Source of the DNA: Candidatus Peribacter sp.
GTDB lineage: Bacteria > Patescibacteriota > Gracilibacteria > Peribacterales > Peribacteraceae
Direction: 5' to 3'
Assembly (NCBI GenBank): GCA_030647195.1
Contig: JAUSKD010000030.1
Span: 1 to 64,000, forward strand
Length of the DNA: 64,000 nucleotides
In this document: piece after piece, positions 1-9,086 of the stretch
How the letters are laid out: every line of letters begins with the position of its first letter
How positions within the stretch are numbered: position 1 is the first letter of the stretch
Translations under genes and position numbers: made by a program
The notes under the pieces: generated by a model
Told to the model about the DNA's origin: nothing
Database searches by the model: none
The model's input: only the letters and a program-made list of their open reading frames with translations

Positions 1-332
1 AGGATCGGCAGGTCCCACTTTTCCTTTGCCACAATCGTATTGAACAGCAGGGCGGCGACGGGTGCCGCGGCAATCCAGAGCGCGATCGTCACGAGAAAAT
101 TGCCGAAGGCGCGGTTCCCCCACTGAAACCCGATCCCGTAGAGCAAATTGATCACCACCGGAATCCAGATGAACGCGATCAGAGTGATGAGCAGGCCAAC
201 GAAGGGCGAAGAATAGGCGATGCCGAACACCGAACCGCGCGCAGGCACCTTCCCCAGGAAGTACCCGTACCAGGTGATGATGAGCTGCGCAGAGAGGAAC
301 GTGAGTAGTACGAGGAGCTTTGGCATGGTCAT
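1..332 (-). CDS. Membrane protein of unknown function, 3' end outside window
   Basis: About 110 residues are visible, reading from ATG at 332 towards position 1 with no stop before the window edge. A second in-frame ATG lies at 326. The translation is strongly hydrophobic, with about three predicted membrane helices at residues 3-25, 42-68 and 78-100. It starts 12 nt after the stop of the 40-residue cysteine-rich gene, so it is probably the last visible gene of the minus-strand transporter operon. I do not recognise the family. The open frame and hydrophobic pattern support a real gene, but no function can be assigned. Confidence 0.6.
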   Translation of the reverse strand, partial: MTMPKLLVLLTFLSAQLIITWYGYFLGKVPARGSVFGIAYSSPFVGLLITLIAFIWIPVVINLLYGIGFQWGNRAFGNFLVTIALWIAAAPVAALLFNTIVAKEKWDLPI

Positions 333-344
333 AGCCTACCACGA

Positions 345-467
345 CTACTGATCGTCCTTGTCTTCTTCCTCGCTCACGTCGCAGGTGCAGGCGTTCTCTT
401 CGCACTGGCAGCCGCCGCACAGCTCGCAGATGGACTCACTGCAGAGATCGCAGGTGGTTTCGACCAT
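345..467 (-). CDS. 40-residue cysteine-rich acidic protein, possible metal binder
   Basis: This small frame runs from ATG at 467 to TAG at 345. It encodes 40 residues, eight of them cysteines (positions 6, 9, 14, 17, 20, 22, 27 and 29) in CxxC, CxC and CxxCxC patterns, followed by a tail made almost entirely of Asp, Glu and Lys. That composition resembles small metallothionein-like or zinc-binding peptides, but no named family is recognised. There is no signal peptide. It lies between the secreted cysteine-rich gene and a membrane protein on the same strand, 12 nt from the latter. The regular Cys spacing argues against a chance frame. Metal binding is inference. Confidence 0.55.
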   Translation of the reverse strand: MVETTCDLCSESICELCGGCQCEENACTCDVSEEEDKDDQ

Positions 468-569
468 AAGGGAGGGGGAGAAAGAAGCAGCTATTGTCTC
501 CGAATGTGGCGCGTGACTCAAGATACGTAAAAATGGCTCAGAATGACCATGTTTCCCGGGAATGGAGAT

Positions 570-2045
570 TTACATTCTCTGTGCCTGGGACGACAGGCAC
601 TGGAGCATGGACTGCTGATACGTGCTCATGGCTCCTTCGACGGTTTCGCGGTAGATGCGCGCGGCGCGTGCCGTGCAGGATTCCGCAAGGGAGCTGGAGC
701 TGGCTGCAGGAGGCATGCGCGGAACAGCGGAACTCTGTGCCGAAGATGCGGCAACACATTCAGAGAGATTCGAGCAGATCTGTCCGCCGGGGCAGGGGGC
801 GGAGGCGGAACAGCCGCACACGCCGTCCCTGTCGTAGTAGTTGCCCAGACAGGAGAACGACAGGCACTCAGCAGAGTCCTGGCATGCGCTCCCAGCAGGT
901 TTCTTGGCGACGCAGCGGCCGTCGGCGGCACAGTAGGACGACGCAGGGCAGAGGCGCTGGTTCGTATTGCCCGTCGCTGTCTGAACGCAGCTGATGCATT
1001 GTCCATTCTGGCAGATCATTCCGCTGCATTCGGCATCGGACGTGCACATGCCGGCGGATGACCGCGCGGAGGAGGCTGAAGAAAGGATTCCCCAACTACT
1101 GGCTTGTGCGGAGCTTCTACTGCTCTGCTGCGGGGGCGGGGGATTTTGTGGGGGACGGTACGGAGGGAGGGCGGAGGAGGCGGCCCCTTGGCTACTCCTG
1201 CTGCTTTGGGGGGCTGCAACGCAGGCCCGACGGTAGTTCACGACGCCGCACACCTGCCCCGCCGCACAGTGCGCATCGGTCTGACACGTACACCGGCTAT
1301 CCGCCTGCGTCTGGGAGAAATACCACCACGGCTCACACACCCCGCTGCGGCATTGGTCGTTCCATGTGCATTTTGTGCCTCCGGTCAGATGGTAGTCGGA
1401 TGCCGGTTCCACTTCACCGATATTCGGCGGAGTGCACTCGGTCATGGTCGAGCAGCGTCTGCCGGGGACGTAACAGGGGCGACCGCCGGCAGTGGAGCAT
1501 GCGCGCAGACATCGCTTGGTCTGACCACCCTCGTCAGCGGGTCGCCCGATATCGTACGGAAGGCAGTACGTAGTGCACTGGCTCTCGACATAGGGACATT
1601 GATTCGAGGTGGGGGAGTCAGGGGTCTGTGTTTGCCCGCCGTACCCACCGGTATTTCCCTGGCACTCGCTCCATGTCACACAGGTCTTGCCATACTCCAC
1701 CTTCGTCTGCACGCCGCCATTCGTTTGGATGATTGAAATCCGCCGGCACCGGTACCCCAAAGAGGCTGAATCATATGCGCATGCATTGGAGGTGGCGGTG
1801 GATACGGCCCCGGGCGAAGAGGATGCCGGGTTCGCGGGATACGAGGGGATGGCGAGGGAAGATTTCTGTGCGGAGGGGAAGCCGGGAGATTGTTTTAGCG
1901 ATGGCGAGAACCAGCTTTGACCGAGTAGAAAGGCTGAGTCTCTTCCATCTTTTCCTTCCGCGAACAGGGCAGCCCCTTCGATCAGAACGATCAGGAGCAC
2001 AAGTCCCATAATCCACCCTCTTTCAAACCGTGTCATGGTATGCAT
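570..2045 (-). CDS. Large secreted cysteine-rich modular surface protein
   Basis: A 491-residue protein with an N-terminal hydrophobic segment (about residues 12-30) that could be a signal peptide or anchor; no lipobox Cys is seen. The rest is built from cysteine-rich modules of about 50 residues, at roughly 225-280, 330-360 and 375-430, resembling small disulphide-rich EB or Dickkopf-like repeats. Ser/Ala/Pro-rich linkers containing SSRSS-type stretches separate them. Such linkers are typical of exposed extracellular stalks. It follows the two MacB-like permeases on the same strand, so it may be a substrate or partner of that transporter, which is inference. The start could be the first ATG or the one three codons later. 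Not assigned to a named family. Confidence 0.7.
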   Translation of the reverse strand: MHTMTRFERGWIMGLVLLIVLIEGAALFAEGKDGRDSAFLLGQSWFSPSLKQSPGFPSAQKSSLAIPSYPANPASSSPGAVSTATSNACAYDSASLGYRCRRISIIQTNGGVQTKVEYGKTCVTWSECQGNTGGYGGQTQTPDSPTSNQCPYVESQCTTYCLPYDIGRPADEGGQTKRCLRACSTAGGRPCYVPGRRCSTMTECTPPNIGEVEPASDYHLTGGTKCTWNDQCRSGVCEPWWYFSQTQADSRCTCQTDAHCAAGQVCGVVNYRRACVAAPQSSRSSQGAASSALPPYRPPQNPPPPQQSSRSSAQASSWGILSSASSARSSAGMCTSDAECSGMICQNGQCISCVQTATGNTNQRLCPASSYCAADGRCVAKKPAGSACQDSAECLSFSCLGNYYDRDGVCGCSASAPCPGGQICSNLSECVAASSAQSSAVPRMPPAASSSSLAESCTARAARIYRETVEGAMSTYQQSMLQCLSSQAQRM

Positions 2046-2103
2046 TTATACCCTCCTGCCATGACCCGGGCAAGATTCGGCCGTTGGCAGGATTGTCCCA
2101 ATG

Positions 2104-3321
2104 TCATTCAAACCGCATCGCCTCGATGGGGTGCAGCTTCGCGGCGCGGCGCGCGGGGTAGAGCCCGAAGATGAGGCCCGTACCCATGGCCATGCCGAGT
2201 GAGAGCAGCACCGAGCTGATCGTGAGTGCGAACGAGAGGTTCCCCAGGAATTTTGCCGCGAGGCGGGTGAGCAGGAACCCGAGGAAGCCGCCGCCCACGA
2301 TGCCGATCAGTCCTCCGAGCATGGTGAGGGCCACGGCCTCGATGAGGAACTGCAGCAGGATGTCCTTTCGGCTGGCGCCGACCGCCTTGCGCAGGCCGAT
2401 TTCCTTCGTTCGTTCCGAAACGGACACGAGCATGATATTCATGATGCCGATGCCGCCGACGATCAGCGAAATCCCGGCGATGAGACCGAGGAAGATGGTA
2501 ATGGAGAGGGTGACGGTCCCGATGATCGCCGTTGCCTGGGCGAAGGAGCGCGCAATGAAATCATCCTTGTCCGGGTCATCCTTGGGGTTCTCGATGTTGT
2601 GACGCTGACGCAGGAGAGACTTGATGTCTTCGGACGCAAGGTCGACGTTGCCTGCGGCCTGCAGGGAAATATAGTCGACGTATTGGCCCTTGCTCGTCAT
2701 TGTTTTTGCAACGGTGAACGGGATGTAGATGGGCGTATCCATCTGGGCGCCCAGCGCCCCGCCCAGCGCCTTGAGCACACCGACCACGGTGAATTTCCGC
2801 TCACCGACACTGATGCGCTTGCCCAGGGGATCGGCGTTGCCAAAGAGATCCTCGGCCGTCTTGCTGCTCAGCACGGCTACGCTCTGGCCGCCTTTCACGT
2901 CGCCATCCGTCAGCAGCCGTCCGCGGTCGAGCTTCATGGACCAGTTCGTAAAAATCTCCTTGTATGTCCCGAGGAGCATGGGGCTCAATTCTTCCGATCC
3001 ATACTTCACCTTCTGGGCGACGAATATGACGGCAGCCACATTCTTGACCGTCGAGAGCTTGGCGAGAGCCTCCGCATCCGCTTCGGTGAGCGTATTGGTT
3101 TCCTTGCCGAACTGCTCCAGGCCTTTTGCCTGGATTTCGAAGGTCGCGCCGCTGAAGGTGCTCACCTGATCCAGGATGAACCGTTGGAATGTCGCGCCAA
3201 GCGACACCATCAGCACGACTGACCCTACGCCGATGATGATGCCGAGTGTCGTCAGGAGGGACCGCGAGATGTTTCGCGTGAGTCCTTCGAGGGCCGATCG
3301 CAGGGTGTCTTGAGTGCGCAT
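2104..3321 (-). CDS. MacB-like ABC transporter permease (second copy)
   Basis: A 405-residue FtsX/MacB-type permease without its own ATPase domain. One membrane helix near residues 20-45 is followed by a large extracytoplasmic MacB_PCD-type domain (about 50-260) and three C-terminal helices (about 275-305, 330-360 and 370-395). The segment before the third helix contains the SERTKEIGLRKAVGA-type motif of FtsX proteins, and the protein ends in the family-typical YPARRAAKLHPIEAMRFE. It lies 31 nt after a homologous permease (3353-4591), so the two could form a heterodimer served by the ATPase at 4599-5345. The family uses ATP-driven mechanotransmission to export peptides, lipoproteins or drugs; the substrate here is unknown. 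Confidence 0.9.
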   Translation of the reverse strand: MRTQDTLRSALEGLTRNISRSLLTTLGIIIGVGSVVLMVSLGATFQRFILDQVSTFSGATFEIQAKGLEQFGKETNTLTEADAEALAKLSTVKNVAAVIFVAQKVKYGSEELSPMLLGTYKEIFTNWSMKLDRGRLLTDGDVKGGQSVAVLSSKTAEDLFGNADPLGKRISVGERKFTVVGVLKALGGALGAQMDTPIYIPFTVAKTMTSKGQYVDYISLQAAGNVDLASEDIKSLLRQRHNIENPKDDPDKDDFIARSFAQATAIIGTVTLSITIFLGLIAGISLIVGGIGIMNIMLVSVSERTKEIGLRKAVGASRKDILLQFLIEAVALTMLGGLIGIVGGGFLGFLLTRLAAKFLGNLSFALTISSVLLSLGMAMGTGLIFGLYPARRAAKLHPIEAMRFE

Positions 3322-3352
3322 AGGTACCGCGGCGAAGCGGAGCGAAGACGGG

Positions 3353-4591
3353 TTATTCGTAGCGGAGGGCTTCCATGGGACTCAGCTCCGCGGCTTTGCG
3401 GGCGGGATAAATACCGAAGACGAGCCCCGTTCCGGCGGCCATGAGCAGGGCGGCAATCATGGCGACAAAGTTGATGGCAAAGATGTACCGGTCCAGGAAT
3501 TTCCGGGCGATGCCCACGATAATGGCATTCAGGCTGAGCCCCAGCAGCAGCCCGATCAGGCCTCCGAGCATGGTCAGAACAACCGCCTCGATGAGAAACT
3601 GCAGCAGAATGTCTTTTCTGCGGGCGCCCAATGCTTTGCGCAGACCGATTTCGCGTGTCCGCTCCGTGACGGCGACCAGCATGATATTCATGATGCCGAT
3701 GCCGCCGACGACGAGGGAAATTGTCGCGATCATCGTGATGAATGCGGTCAGGCTGGTCGAGACCGTTCCCAGAATCTCCTGTGCCTGCTCGGCGCTGCGC
3801 ACCAGAAAGTCATCGTTGTCCGTCGCAATGCCGGTGGCTGGAGGAATGATCTTGTGGCGTCGGCGCAAAAGGAATTGGATGTCATCGACGGCATCAGCCG
3901 TATCCCCCGTTGCCATGGCCGTGACCATGTTGGCGTACGAGCGCTGCGCAATCGTGTGTGCCGTTTCAAAAGGGATGATGATGCGCTCATCCATGTTCTG
4001 GAAGAACTGCGATCCCACCGGTTCCAGCACGCCGATGACCGTGTACTTCTGATTTCCGATTTCAATGCGTTTGCCGAGCGGGCTTGCGTTGAAGAACAGG
4101 TCGCGGGCGGTATCGGGGCCGAGCACGGCGACATACCGTCCCTGCAGCTCGTCCTGCTCATCGTGCAGGCGCCCCTCGGCGGCATTCACGATCTGGTTTA
4201 AGTAGTACTCCGGCGTGGTCCCGACCACCCGCGTATCGGTCTGCTCCTCGCCGTAGCCGGTTTTGCCCTCCACGAAAATGATCGGCGCCACGTTGGTGAT
4301 GGTCGAAAGCTTTTTGAGTGCATCGACATCGTTCAGCGTGATGCTGTCAAAATCCGGGTTGAGCGTGGCCGCCCCCTGCTCGGGTCCGTTCTTGCCAGGC
4401 CAGAGCGCGATGGTTTTGGGACCGAGCGCGCTGATCTGGCCCAGGATGACGCTCTGCATGCTTTCGCCCACACTGGTCATCAGCACGACGGCGCCCACGC
4501 CGATGATGATGCCGAGCATGGTCAGAAGCGAGCGGGCGCGGTTGCCCGTCACTGCCTTGAGCGCGATGGTGACGGTGTCGCGGATCTGCAT
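3353..4591 (-). CDS. MacB-like ABC transporter permease (first copy)
   Basis: A 412-residue MacB/FtsX-type permease: one N-terminal helix, a periplasmic-type MacB_PCD domain and three C-terminal helices preceded by TERTREIGLRKALGA. The chosen start is the ATG at 4591, which begins MQIRDTVTIALKAV and aligns with the start of its paralogue. A start 20 codons upstream would overlap the ATPase gene by 53 nt and add a Ser/Arg-rich tail with no counterpart. With this start only 7 nt separate it from the ATPase stop at 4599. It pairs with the neighbouring homologue at 2104-3321. Confidence 0.9.
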   Translation of the reverse strand: MQIRDTVTIALKAVTGNRARSLLTMLGIIIGVGAVVLMTSVGESMQSVILGQISALGPKTIALWPGKNGPEQGAATLNPDFDSITLNDVDALKKLSTITNVAPIIFVEGKTGYGEEQTDTRVVGTTPEYYLNQIVNAAEGRLHDEQDELQGRYVAVLGPDTARDLFFNASPLGKRIEIGNQKYTVIGVLEPVGSQFFQNMDERIIIPFETAHTIAQRSYANMVTAMATGDTADAVDDIQFLLRRRHKIIPPATGIATDNDDFLVRSAEQAQEILGTVSTSLTAFITMIATISLVVGGIGIMNIMLVAVTERTREIGLRKALGARRKDILLQFLIEAVVLTMLGGLIGLLLGLSLNAIIVGIARKFLDRYIFAINFVAMIAALLMAAGTGLVFGIYPARKAAELSPMEALRYE

Positions 4592-4598
4592 GATTGTG

Positions 4599-5345
4599 CT
4601 ACTTGAGCTCTTTGACCTGACTTGCGATGCGGCGCGTGAAGGTGCGGTCATCGGCCACGACGTGTCCGTCCATGATGCGGATGATGCGAGCGGCGTGTTC
4701 GGCCGTCGTCTTCTCGTGCGTTACGAGGATGATGGTGTGTCCTTCTTCGTGCAGGCTCTGCAGGATTTCCATCACGTGCTTTCCCGAGGCGGAATCGAGG
4801 TTGCCCGTCGGCTCATCGGCGAAGATGACTCCCGGTTCCGTGACGAGCGCGCGCGCGATCGCGACTCTTTGCTGCTGCCCGCCCGAGAGCTGATTCGAGA
4901 GGTAGGTGGCGCGATCGGTGAGACCCACGGCCTTGATGGCCTTCATGGCCTTTTCACGCCTCTCCGCCGGCTTTGTCCCGCTGTGGTACAGCAGGGGCAG
5001 GGTGACATTGTCGATGACGCTCGTCCGCGGCAAAAGGTTGAAGGACTGAAAGACGAAACTGACGCTCGAGGAGCGGATGCGTGCCAGCTCATCTTCCGTT
5101 TTCTCTTCCGTCGATTCCCCCTTGAAGTGGTAATGGCCTTTTGTGGGCACATCCAGAAAACCCAGAATGTGCATGAGCGTCGATTTTCCGGAACCCGAAG
5201 GCCCCATTATCGCCACGAATTCCCCCGCGTCGATGCGCAAATTGATGTCGAAGAGTACGGGCGTCTCGACCGCTTCATTGAAGTAGGATTTGAAGAGGTT
5301 CTTCGTTTCGATCAGCGGTGCTGGTTCTTTTTTTGTCATGATCAT
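4599..5345 (-). CDS. MacB/LolD-type ABC transporter ATPase
   Basis: A 248-residue nucleotide-binding subunit. Visible motifs are Walker [10 protein letters not shown] (about residues 49-57), the signature [15 protein letters not shown], Walker [14 protein letters not shown], and a C-terminal H-loop in the [12 protein letters not shown] segment. The strong match to the LolD/MacB class, and its position between an adaptor gene (5363-7141) and two permease genes, indicate a tripartite MacAB-like export system. It should supply ATP hydrolysis at the inner face of the membrane. A monoderm cell would have no TolC partner, and none is seen here. Confidence 0.93.
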   Translation of the reverse strand: MIMTKKEPAPLIETKNLFKSYFNEAVETPVLFDINLRIDAGEFVAIMGPSGSGKSTLMHILGFLDVPTKGHYHFKGESTEEKTEDELARIRSSSVSFVFQSFNLLPRTSVIDNVTLPLLYHSGTKPAERREKAMKAIKAVGLTDRATYLSNQLSGGQQQRVAIARALVTEPGVIFADEPTGNLDSASGKHVMEILQSLHEEGHTIILVTHEKTTAEHAARIIRIMDGHVVADDRTFTRRIASQVKELK

Positions 5346-5362
5346 GGGGCGGATTTTTGAGC

Positions 5363-7141
5363 TTACTGCTTGATGAGTACGATCACAGTTTCCCCTTCGC
5401 TGAGCCCACTGACAATCTCTGCGTCGGTGTCGGATTCCATGCCGGTTTCGACCGGCTTGTCCACGACTTCCCCGTTTTCCAGTATGCGGATCACCTTGCC
5501 TTCGCCGTTTTTCTGGATGATGGAGCGCACCGGGGCGAGCAGCACGTCTGCGCGATTTCCCGTGATGATTTCGGCGTCACCGGTCATACCGATTTTGAAT
5601 TCATCGTGCGGGTGCACAAAGCCCAGACTCACGCGGTACTTCGACACGCCGTCGACCTTCGTGGGGCCCGGCTCAATGGAGGTGACCGTGAGAGCGTAAT
5701 TGACCCCCGGAAAAGCATCGAGCTCGATGGACCCGCTCTGCGTCAGCAGGATTTTGGGGATATCCACCTCCGAGAGGAACATCTCTACGCGGAAGGGGGA
5801 CGTGCCCAGCATGGTGACGGAATGACCGATGTTATCCGCGTCGCCGGTGAATTCCCCTTCCTTGAAATCCACTTTCGTAATGATGCCGTCGGTCGGAGCG
5901 CGGATGATGGTATCTTCCAGTTTCGCCCTGGCGCGTGCCACGCTCGCCGCCGCCGCGTTCATATTCGCCCGTGAGGCGGAAAGCTGCGTTTCGCGGGGAC
6001 CGGCTTTCGAAAGGGCCAGTTGCGCCTCTTGTGTGCGGAGTGCGGTTTCGTAGGTGAGGATTGCCGACTGCGCCGACTGCTTGCTCGCTTTGGCGGCGGC
6101 GAAGGTATTCTCTTCGGTTGCGATATTCGCCGTGTAGCCAGCCGAGGCGTCCCGCAGACTCTTCATGGCTGTATTGATGGTGCTCAGGGCGGTCTGGGCC
6201 ACAGCTTTTTCGGTGGAGATGGTGGACTTGGTCGATTCGCGCAGGGTGGAATCGAATGCCGTGGTGAGCGGCAGATCGGCAATCAGTGCATAGGCCTCTT
6301 GCAGGACGCTTGCGGATTGCATAATCACCTCCGTGGCGCGCTGCATGGTCGCAAGTGAGCTGTCGTACGTGTCGAAGCCCGTACACGAGAACGCATCAAG
6401 GGCCGTCTGTGCCGCAATCCAATTCGCACGGAAGACGGAGTAGGCCGTCGTGCGGTACTGCCTGGCCATGTCCGTGATGAAGGAGCTGACGAAGACATCG
6501 TCGAGCGTCCTTAGGGCGGTTCGCGTCAGCGAGATCTGCTGTGCGCACGTGCTCGAGGAAGTGACGAGGTAGCCGGCGAGATTGGTCGTCGCCTCTGCCC
6601 TGATCGCTGCCAGTTTCTCTTCAGACGTACGCAGCTTCTCTTCGGCGCTCTGATAATCCGCCTTCACCGCCTCCAGGGCAGCGCGCTTGTTGGCCACTTC
6701 GGCTTCGGCAATGGCGAGATCTTCCGGCCGCGTTCCTTCCTCCAGCTCCTGGTAGCTGGCCTGTGCCTGGCGGTACTGGGCTGCGGCAGATGCCAGATCC
6801 GCGGCGAACGATTCGTTGCGCAATCGCACCAGCTCCTGACCGGCCAGCACTTTGTCCCCCTCTTTCGCTGACACGCTGGCGACGATGCCCGTTACGGGGA
6901 ATTTCATGTTCACGTCGCGGTCCGAGGTGATGGTACCCACGGCCTCGACCTGCTGGACGAGGTCGCCCCGCCTGACCGTTTCCGTGATCATCTGGGGCTT
7001 CGCAGGTGAGAAGATGTACCACAAAAGCAACCCGAACAGCAGCAGGAATATGCCAAGGACGGAAGCCCAAACCGGGTGCCGAAGCACGAAGGATTTGAGG
7101 GCTGTCCAGAAGCGCCGCAGGAGGGGAAGAGGGGACCACAT
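5363..7141 (-). CDS. MacA/HlyD-like membrane fusion (adaptor) protein
   Basis: A 592-residue adaptor with a single N-terminal membrane helix (about 20-43), then a biotinyl-lipoyl-like half (QVEAVGTI...), a long helical hairpin and a second lipoyl half followed by beta-barrel domains (VRARAKLEDTIIRAPTDGIITKVDF and onward). MacA proteins are usually about 370-400 residues; the excess lies in the helical region, around residues 150-370, and would give a longer coiled-coil hairpin. It is the first gene of the minus-strand operon, with an extended -10 promoter just upstream (7156-7164). It probably stabilises the two MacB-like permeases and conveys substrate outward. Confidence 0.9.
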   Translation of the reverse strand: MWSPLPLLRRFWTALKSFVLRHPVWASVLGIFLLLFGLLLWYIFSPAKPQMITETVRRGDLVQQVEAVGTITSDRDVNMKFPVTGIVASVSAKEGDKVLAGQELVRLRNESFAADLASAAAQYRQAQASYQELEEGTRPEDLAIAEAEVANKRAALEAVKADYQSAEEKLRTSEEKLAAIRAEATTNLAGYLVTSSSTCAQQISLTRTALRTLDDVFVSSFITDMARQYRTTAYSVFRANWIAAQTALDAFSCTGFDTYDSSLATMQRATEVIMQSASVLQEAYALIADLPLTTAFDSTLRESTKSTISTEKAVAQTALSTINTAMKSLRDASAGYTANIATEENTFAAAKASKQSAQSAILTYETALRTQEAQLALSKAGPRETQLSASRANMNAAAASVARARAKLEDTIIRAPTDGIITKVDFKEGEFTGDADNIGHSVTMLGTSPFRVEMFLSEVDIPKILLTQSGSIELDAFPGVNYALTVTSIEPGPTKVDGVSKYRVSLGFVHPHDEFKIGMTGDAEIITGNRADVLLAPVRSIIQKNGEGKVIRILENGEVVDKPVETGMESDTDAEIVSGLSEGETVIVLIKQ

Positions 7142-7155
7142 AGCTCTGTCCTATA

Positions 7156-7164
7156 ATTATACCA
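7156..7164 (-). promoter_or_regulatory. Extended -10 promoter of the MacAB-like operon
   Basis: On the minus strand TGGTATAAT occupies 7164-7156, a consensus extended -10 element. No good -35 box is seen 16-18 nt upstream, as expected for extended -10 promoters. The adaptor ATG is 14 nt downstream, so the leader would be only about 7-8 nt. Confidence 0.6.
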
Positions 7165-7327
7165 TATAACAATATATTTGTTTTGCATTTTCCGAGGAAT
7201 TTGTGATGGAAAGAGTACTTTCCATCCTTTTCAGCTATTGGCGAATTACGGTAAATAGGAAGGATATTTCGCGCTTTGTCGGGGGTTCTCTCCCCCGTTT
7301 CCATCCCGTAGACTCCCCTGTACCCCC

Positions 7328-8719
7328 ATGACACGTCCCCCTTCGCCGCGTGCGGCATTGCAGGCCCCCAATTCCTCCCCGTACGCGGAGGGGCTCGAGC
7401 GCGGACTCACGGAGGGCCTCGTTCGCCGCATGAGCGCGGAGAAAGGCGAGCCCACTTGGATGCTTCAGCACCGGCTCGCGTGTTTCCGCCTCTTCCAAAA
7501 GTCCGCACTGCCCACATGGGGCCCGGATCTTTCTTCCCTCGATCTTCACAAGATTCTCTTCTACGCCAGCCCCGGTGTTGAGCAGACCGATGACTGGACC
7601 CAGATTCCGGAGGACATCCGTTTAGTCTATGAACGGCTGGGCATTCCTCAGGCGGAGTATCAGATGCTCGGCGGCGCGGGCGCGCAGTACGAGAGCGATG
7701 TGATTTACCATCGACTGAAGGAGGAGTGGGCCGAGCGCGGAGTGATTTTCCTCAATATGGATGAGGCGGTGCAGATGTATCCCGATCTCGTGCGTGAGTA
7801 TTTCATGCAGTGCGTGCGTCCGTCAGACCATGCATTCGCCGCGCTGCACGGCGCCGTGTGGAGCGGGGGAACATTCCTCTACGTGCCTGCCGGCGTGACG
7901 GTGTTTGAACCCCTGCAGTCCTACTTCCGCATGAATGCACGAGGCATGGGGCAGTTCGAACACACGCTCATCATTCTCGAGGAGGGTGCGCAGGCGCACT
8001 ACATCGAGGGTTGCTCGGCGCCGAAGTATGTCAGTCCCTCGCTCCACGCGGGGTGCGTGGAGGTGTTCGTGAAACCGGGTGCGCAGATGCGATACTCCTC
8101 CGTGGAAAACTGGAGCCTGAACACGTTCAACCTGAATACGAAGCGTGCGATCGTCGAGCGCGAGGCGACCATGGAGTGGGTGGGAGGCAATCTGGGCAGC
8201 GGTGTCACCATGCTCTATCCGTGCTCGGTGCTGAGGGGCGAGGGGGCGCGATGCGAGCATCTGGGGCTGGCCATGGCAGGCAAAGGTCAGTGGCAGGATA
8301 CGGGTGCCAAGGTCATCCATTTGGCCCCGCATACGTCCAGCAGTGTCGTAAGCAAGTCCGTCAGCAGGGATGGCGGCCGCACGGTGTATCGCGGGCTTCT
8401 CAAGGTTTCGCCCGAAGCGAAGGATGCCACCGCGAGCATCCAGTGCGATGCGCTCCTGCTGGATGCGCAGAGCAGCACGGCAACATTTCCGGATCTGCAG
8501 GTGCACACGGACGATGCGACCGTTGCGCACGAGGCAACGGTGGGCAAATTATCCGAGGAAGATCTGTTCTATGCCATGTCGCGGGGGCTTACGGAGCCGG
8601 AGGCCAAGACGATGATCGTACGCGGATTCGTGGAGCCGATCATGCAGCAGATTCCATTGGAGTATGCCGTCGAAATGAACCGACTGATTGAAATGGAAAT
8701 GGAAGGATCTGTTGGCTAG
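7328..8719 (+). CDS. sufB: Fe-S cluster assembly scaffold SufB
   Basis: A 463-residue SufB. It follows family order and length closely: an N-terminal region with WMLQHRL and the DDWTQIPEDI segment, a central beta-helix (VPAGVTVFEPLQSYFRMNARGMGQFEHTLI), and a C-terminal core with the conserved Cys and His residues in CDALLLDAQSSTATFPDLQ and TVAHEATVGKLSEEDLFYAMSRG. SufB, with SufC ATPase and SufD, assembles Fe-S clusters in the cytoplasm. A sufD-like gene lies 1.3 kb downstream; no sufC is in the window. A small GC-rich hairpin (CGGGGG...CCCCCG, about 7279-7296) lies in the upstream region. Confidence 0.95.
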   Translation: MTRPPSPRAALQAPNSSPYAEGLERGLTEGLVRRMSAEKGEPTWMLQHRLACFRLFQKSALPTWGPDLSSLDLHKILFYASPGVEQTDDWTQIPEDIRLVYERLGIPQAEYQMLGGAGAQYESDVIYHRLKEEWAERGVIFLNMDEAVQMYPDLVREYFMQCVRPSDHAFAALHGAVWSGGTFLYVPAGVTVFEPLQSYFRMNARGMGQFEHTLIILEEGAQAHYIEGCSAPKYVSPSLHAGCVEVFVKPGAQMRYSSVENWSLNTFNLNTKRAIVEREATMEWVGGNLGSGVTMLYPCSVLRGEGARCEHLGLAMAGKGQWQDTGAKVIHLAPHTSSSVVSKSVSRDGGRTVYRGLLKVSPEAKDATASIQCDALLLDAQSSTATFPDLQVHTDDATVAHEATVGKLSEEDLFYAMSRGLTEPEAKTMIVRGFVEPIMQQIPLEYAVEMNRLIEMEMEGSVG

Positions 8720-8730
8720 AAAGCGGGTGT

Positions 8731-8759
8731 TTGATCATTTCAATATTATATGTTATAAT
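8731..8759 (+). promoter_or_regulatory. Leaderless-type promoter of the gene at 8766
   Basis: TTGATC at 8731-8736, a 17-nt spacer and consensus TATAAT at 8754-8759, preceded by TGT (extended -10). The predicted transcription start, about 7 nt downstream, coincides with the ATG at 8766, leaving no room for a ribosome-binding site. Confidence 0.75.
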
Positions 8760-8765
8760 ATGCCT

Positions 8766-9086
8766 ATGTCTGATGAAGGATTGCTCAGGGCCAGTACCGT
8801 CGGCAGGACGCCGGACATGAAATTGATCGTCGATAAAGAGTTCAATGTGCTCATCGATCGCAACCATGTGGTGGCGGATACCATCCTCGCCATGGGCCAT
8901 AAGGCGAGCAAGGCGATCGGGGATGTATTGAACCGGGAGGATAAGCGATGGACGGATCTCGTCGATGTGCCGGACAAAGATATCTCGATACTCCAGAGGG
9001 CCGGTGAGGCACTGGCGTCCAATGAGGTCGGATCACCCGAGTGGAAGGAGGCAAAAACGAAGCTGCTGGGCTTATTGGATGCCTAG
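8766..9086 (+). CDS. Hypothetical protein, 106 residues
   Basis: Starts MSDEGLLRAS and reads to TAG at 9086. The ATG at 8766 was chosen because it lies exactly 6 nt after a consensus TATAAT; the other in-frame ATG, at 8760, would sit directly against the -10 box. The protein is soluble and mixed alpha/charged, with no membrane segment or known motif. Its last 15 nt overlap tail-to-tail with the minus-strand gene ending at 9072. I do not recognise the family. It sits between sufB and a sufD-like gene, but an Fe-S role cannot be inferred from position alone. Confidence 0.65.
   Translation: MSDEGLLRASTVGRTPDMKLIVDKEFNVLIDRNHVVADTILAMGHKASKAIGDVLNREDKRWTDLVDVPDKDISILQRAGEALASNEVGSPEWKEAKTKLLGLLDA

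Noticed and set aside
494-1061. Overlapping plus-strand frames opposite the cysteine-rich protein gene
   Set aside because: They are antisense shadows of a GC-rich gene, rich in Arg and Gly with no motifs.
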